Virus record (IMG/VR): IMGVR_UViG_3300006916_000472
Span: 1-21,503 of that record
Source: a virus
DNA: 21,503 nucleotides
Reading direction: 5' to 3' (one strand)
In this document: positions 21,262 to 21,503 of the stretch, in pieces
Position numbering within the stretch: the stretch's first letter is position 1
Layout of the letters: every line of letters starts with the position of its first letter
Position numbers and translations under genes: made by a program
Notes under the pieces: generated by a model
Told to the model about the DNA's origin: nothing
The model's database searches: none
Seen by the model: only the letters and a program-made list of their open reading frames with translations

Positions 21262-21503
21262 ATGAGTATGTTCAAAAAAAGATACAACATGCATAACTTA
21301 GCAGCAATTTTTAAAAGAGAAAAAATTAACGGCAAATCCCAAAAGGGAGCTGCTGAATATTTAGGAATAGATCATCGTTCTGTTAGTAGGCACATGAAAC
21401 AAAAAAGTATTGGCTTAGATGTTTTGCATAAGTATGCAGAATATTTAGAATGCAGAGTTGAAGATTTCCTTGCGATAAAAGTTACAAGGCAGATAAATGG
21501 TTA
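21262..21503 (+). CDS. XRE/Cro-CI-type HTH regulator, N-terminal part (cut by window edge)
   Basis: The only rightward gene. From the ATG at 21262 it is open to the window end (80 residues). The HTH is clear: KSQKGAAEYLGIDHRSVSRH (residues about 25-44), then LHKYAEYLECRVEDFLAI, the 'L-kia--L-v---dLl' end of HTH_3-type domains. Alternative in-frame ATGs are at 21268 and 21289. None has a Shine-Dalgarno; with the proposed promoter the mRNA would be nearly leaderless, as for lambda cI from PRM. Divergent placement opposite the leftward phage genes suggests a repressor or early-late switch. Whether a C-terminal cleavage domain exists cannot be seen. Confidence 0.75.
   Translation, partial: MSMFKKRYNMHNLAAIFKREKINGKSQKGAAEYLGIDHRSVSRHMKQKSIGLDVLHKYAEYLECRVEDFLAIKVTRQING

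Noticed and set aside
21178-21294. Upstream extension of the leftward gene to 21294
   Set aside because: It would run through the control region and overlap the XRE gene; composition is that of AT-rich non-coding DNA.

Overview
The window is part of a bacteriophage genome, or of a prophage. It is AT-rich (about one third G+C by eye) and almost fully coding. The gene set is that of a short-tailed (podovirus-type) phage with a T7-style virion: T7-like portal, tail tubular protein A and B homologues, gp13/gp14-like internal virion proteins, very large ejection proteins and a fibre with a T7 gp17-type N-terminus. The low G+C, a DUF6362-like protein (a family I know mainly from Alphaproteobacteria and their phages) and the resemblance to marine podoviruses suggest a low-G+C alphaproteobacterial, possibly SAR11-like, host. 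That host call is inference. No host gene, tRNA, integrase, RNA polymerase, DNA polymerase or lysin was seen.

Everything except one gene at the right edge is read leftward (minus strand), in overlapping or nearly abutting genes that follow the usual late-gene order. From right to left: a control region (21178-21261) lies between a rightward XRE-type regulator, cut by the window end, and the leftward block. Next are two small unknown proteins, a winged-helix replication-initiator-like protein and the DUF6362-like protein. The packaging block follows: an HGG-motif zinc-binding-like protein overlapping TerS, a 214-bp structured non-coding gap, two small unknown proteins and TerL. Two paralogous small 'TILT...TL-GG' proteins and a glycine-rich protein lead into the portal, a Bbp19-like protein, the scaffold, a small unknown protein, the major capsid protein and a decoration-like protein.

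The left 12 kb codes for the tail and ejection apparatus: tubular proteins A and B, gp13-like and gp14-like proteins, a 548-aa internal protein, a 76-aa ORF that appears to be the frameshifted N-terminus of the next 746-aa protein, and a 997-aa ejection protein. The last two are separated by a terminator/attenuator-like leader. The T7-type tail fibre carries an exact 28-residue heptad repeat, and it is followed by a small, well-translated protein cut by the left edge.

No clearly new multi-gene system is visible. The points most worth checking are the one-base disruption in an 8-base homopolymer (6806-6813), the leader before the 997-aa gene, the divergent operator region, the structured gap between TerS and TerL, two adjacent hairpins before the packaging genes, and a marked excess of CCWGG sites that seems to pull in otherwise rare codons.
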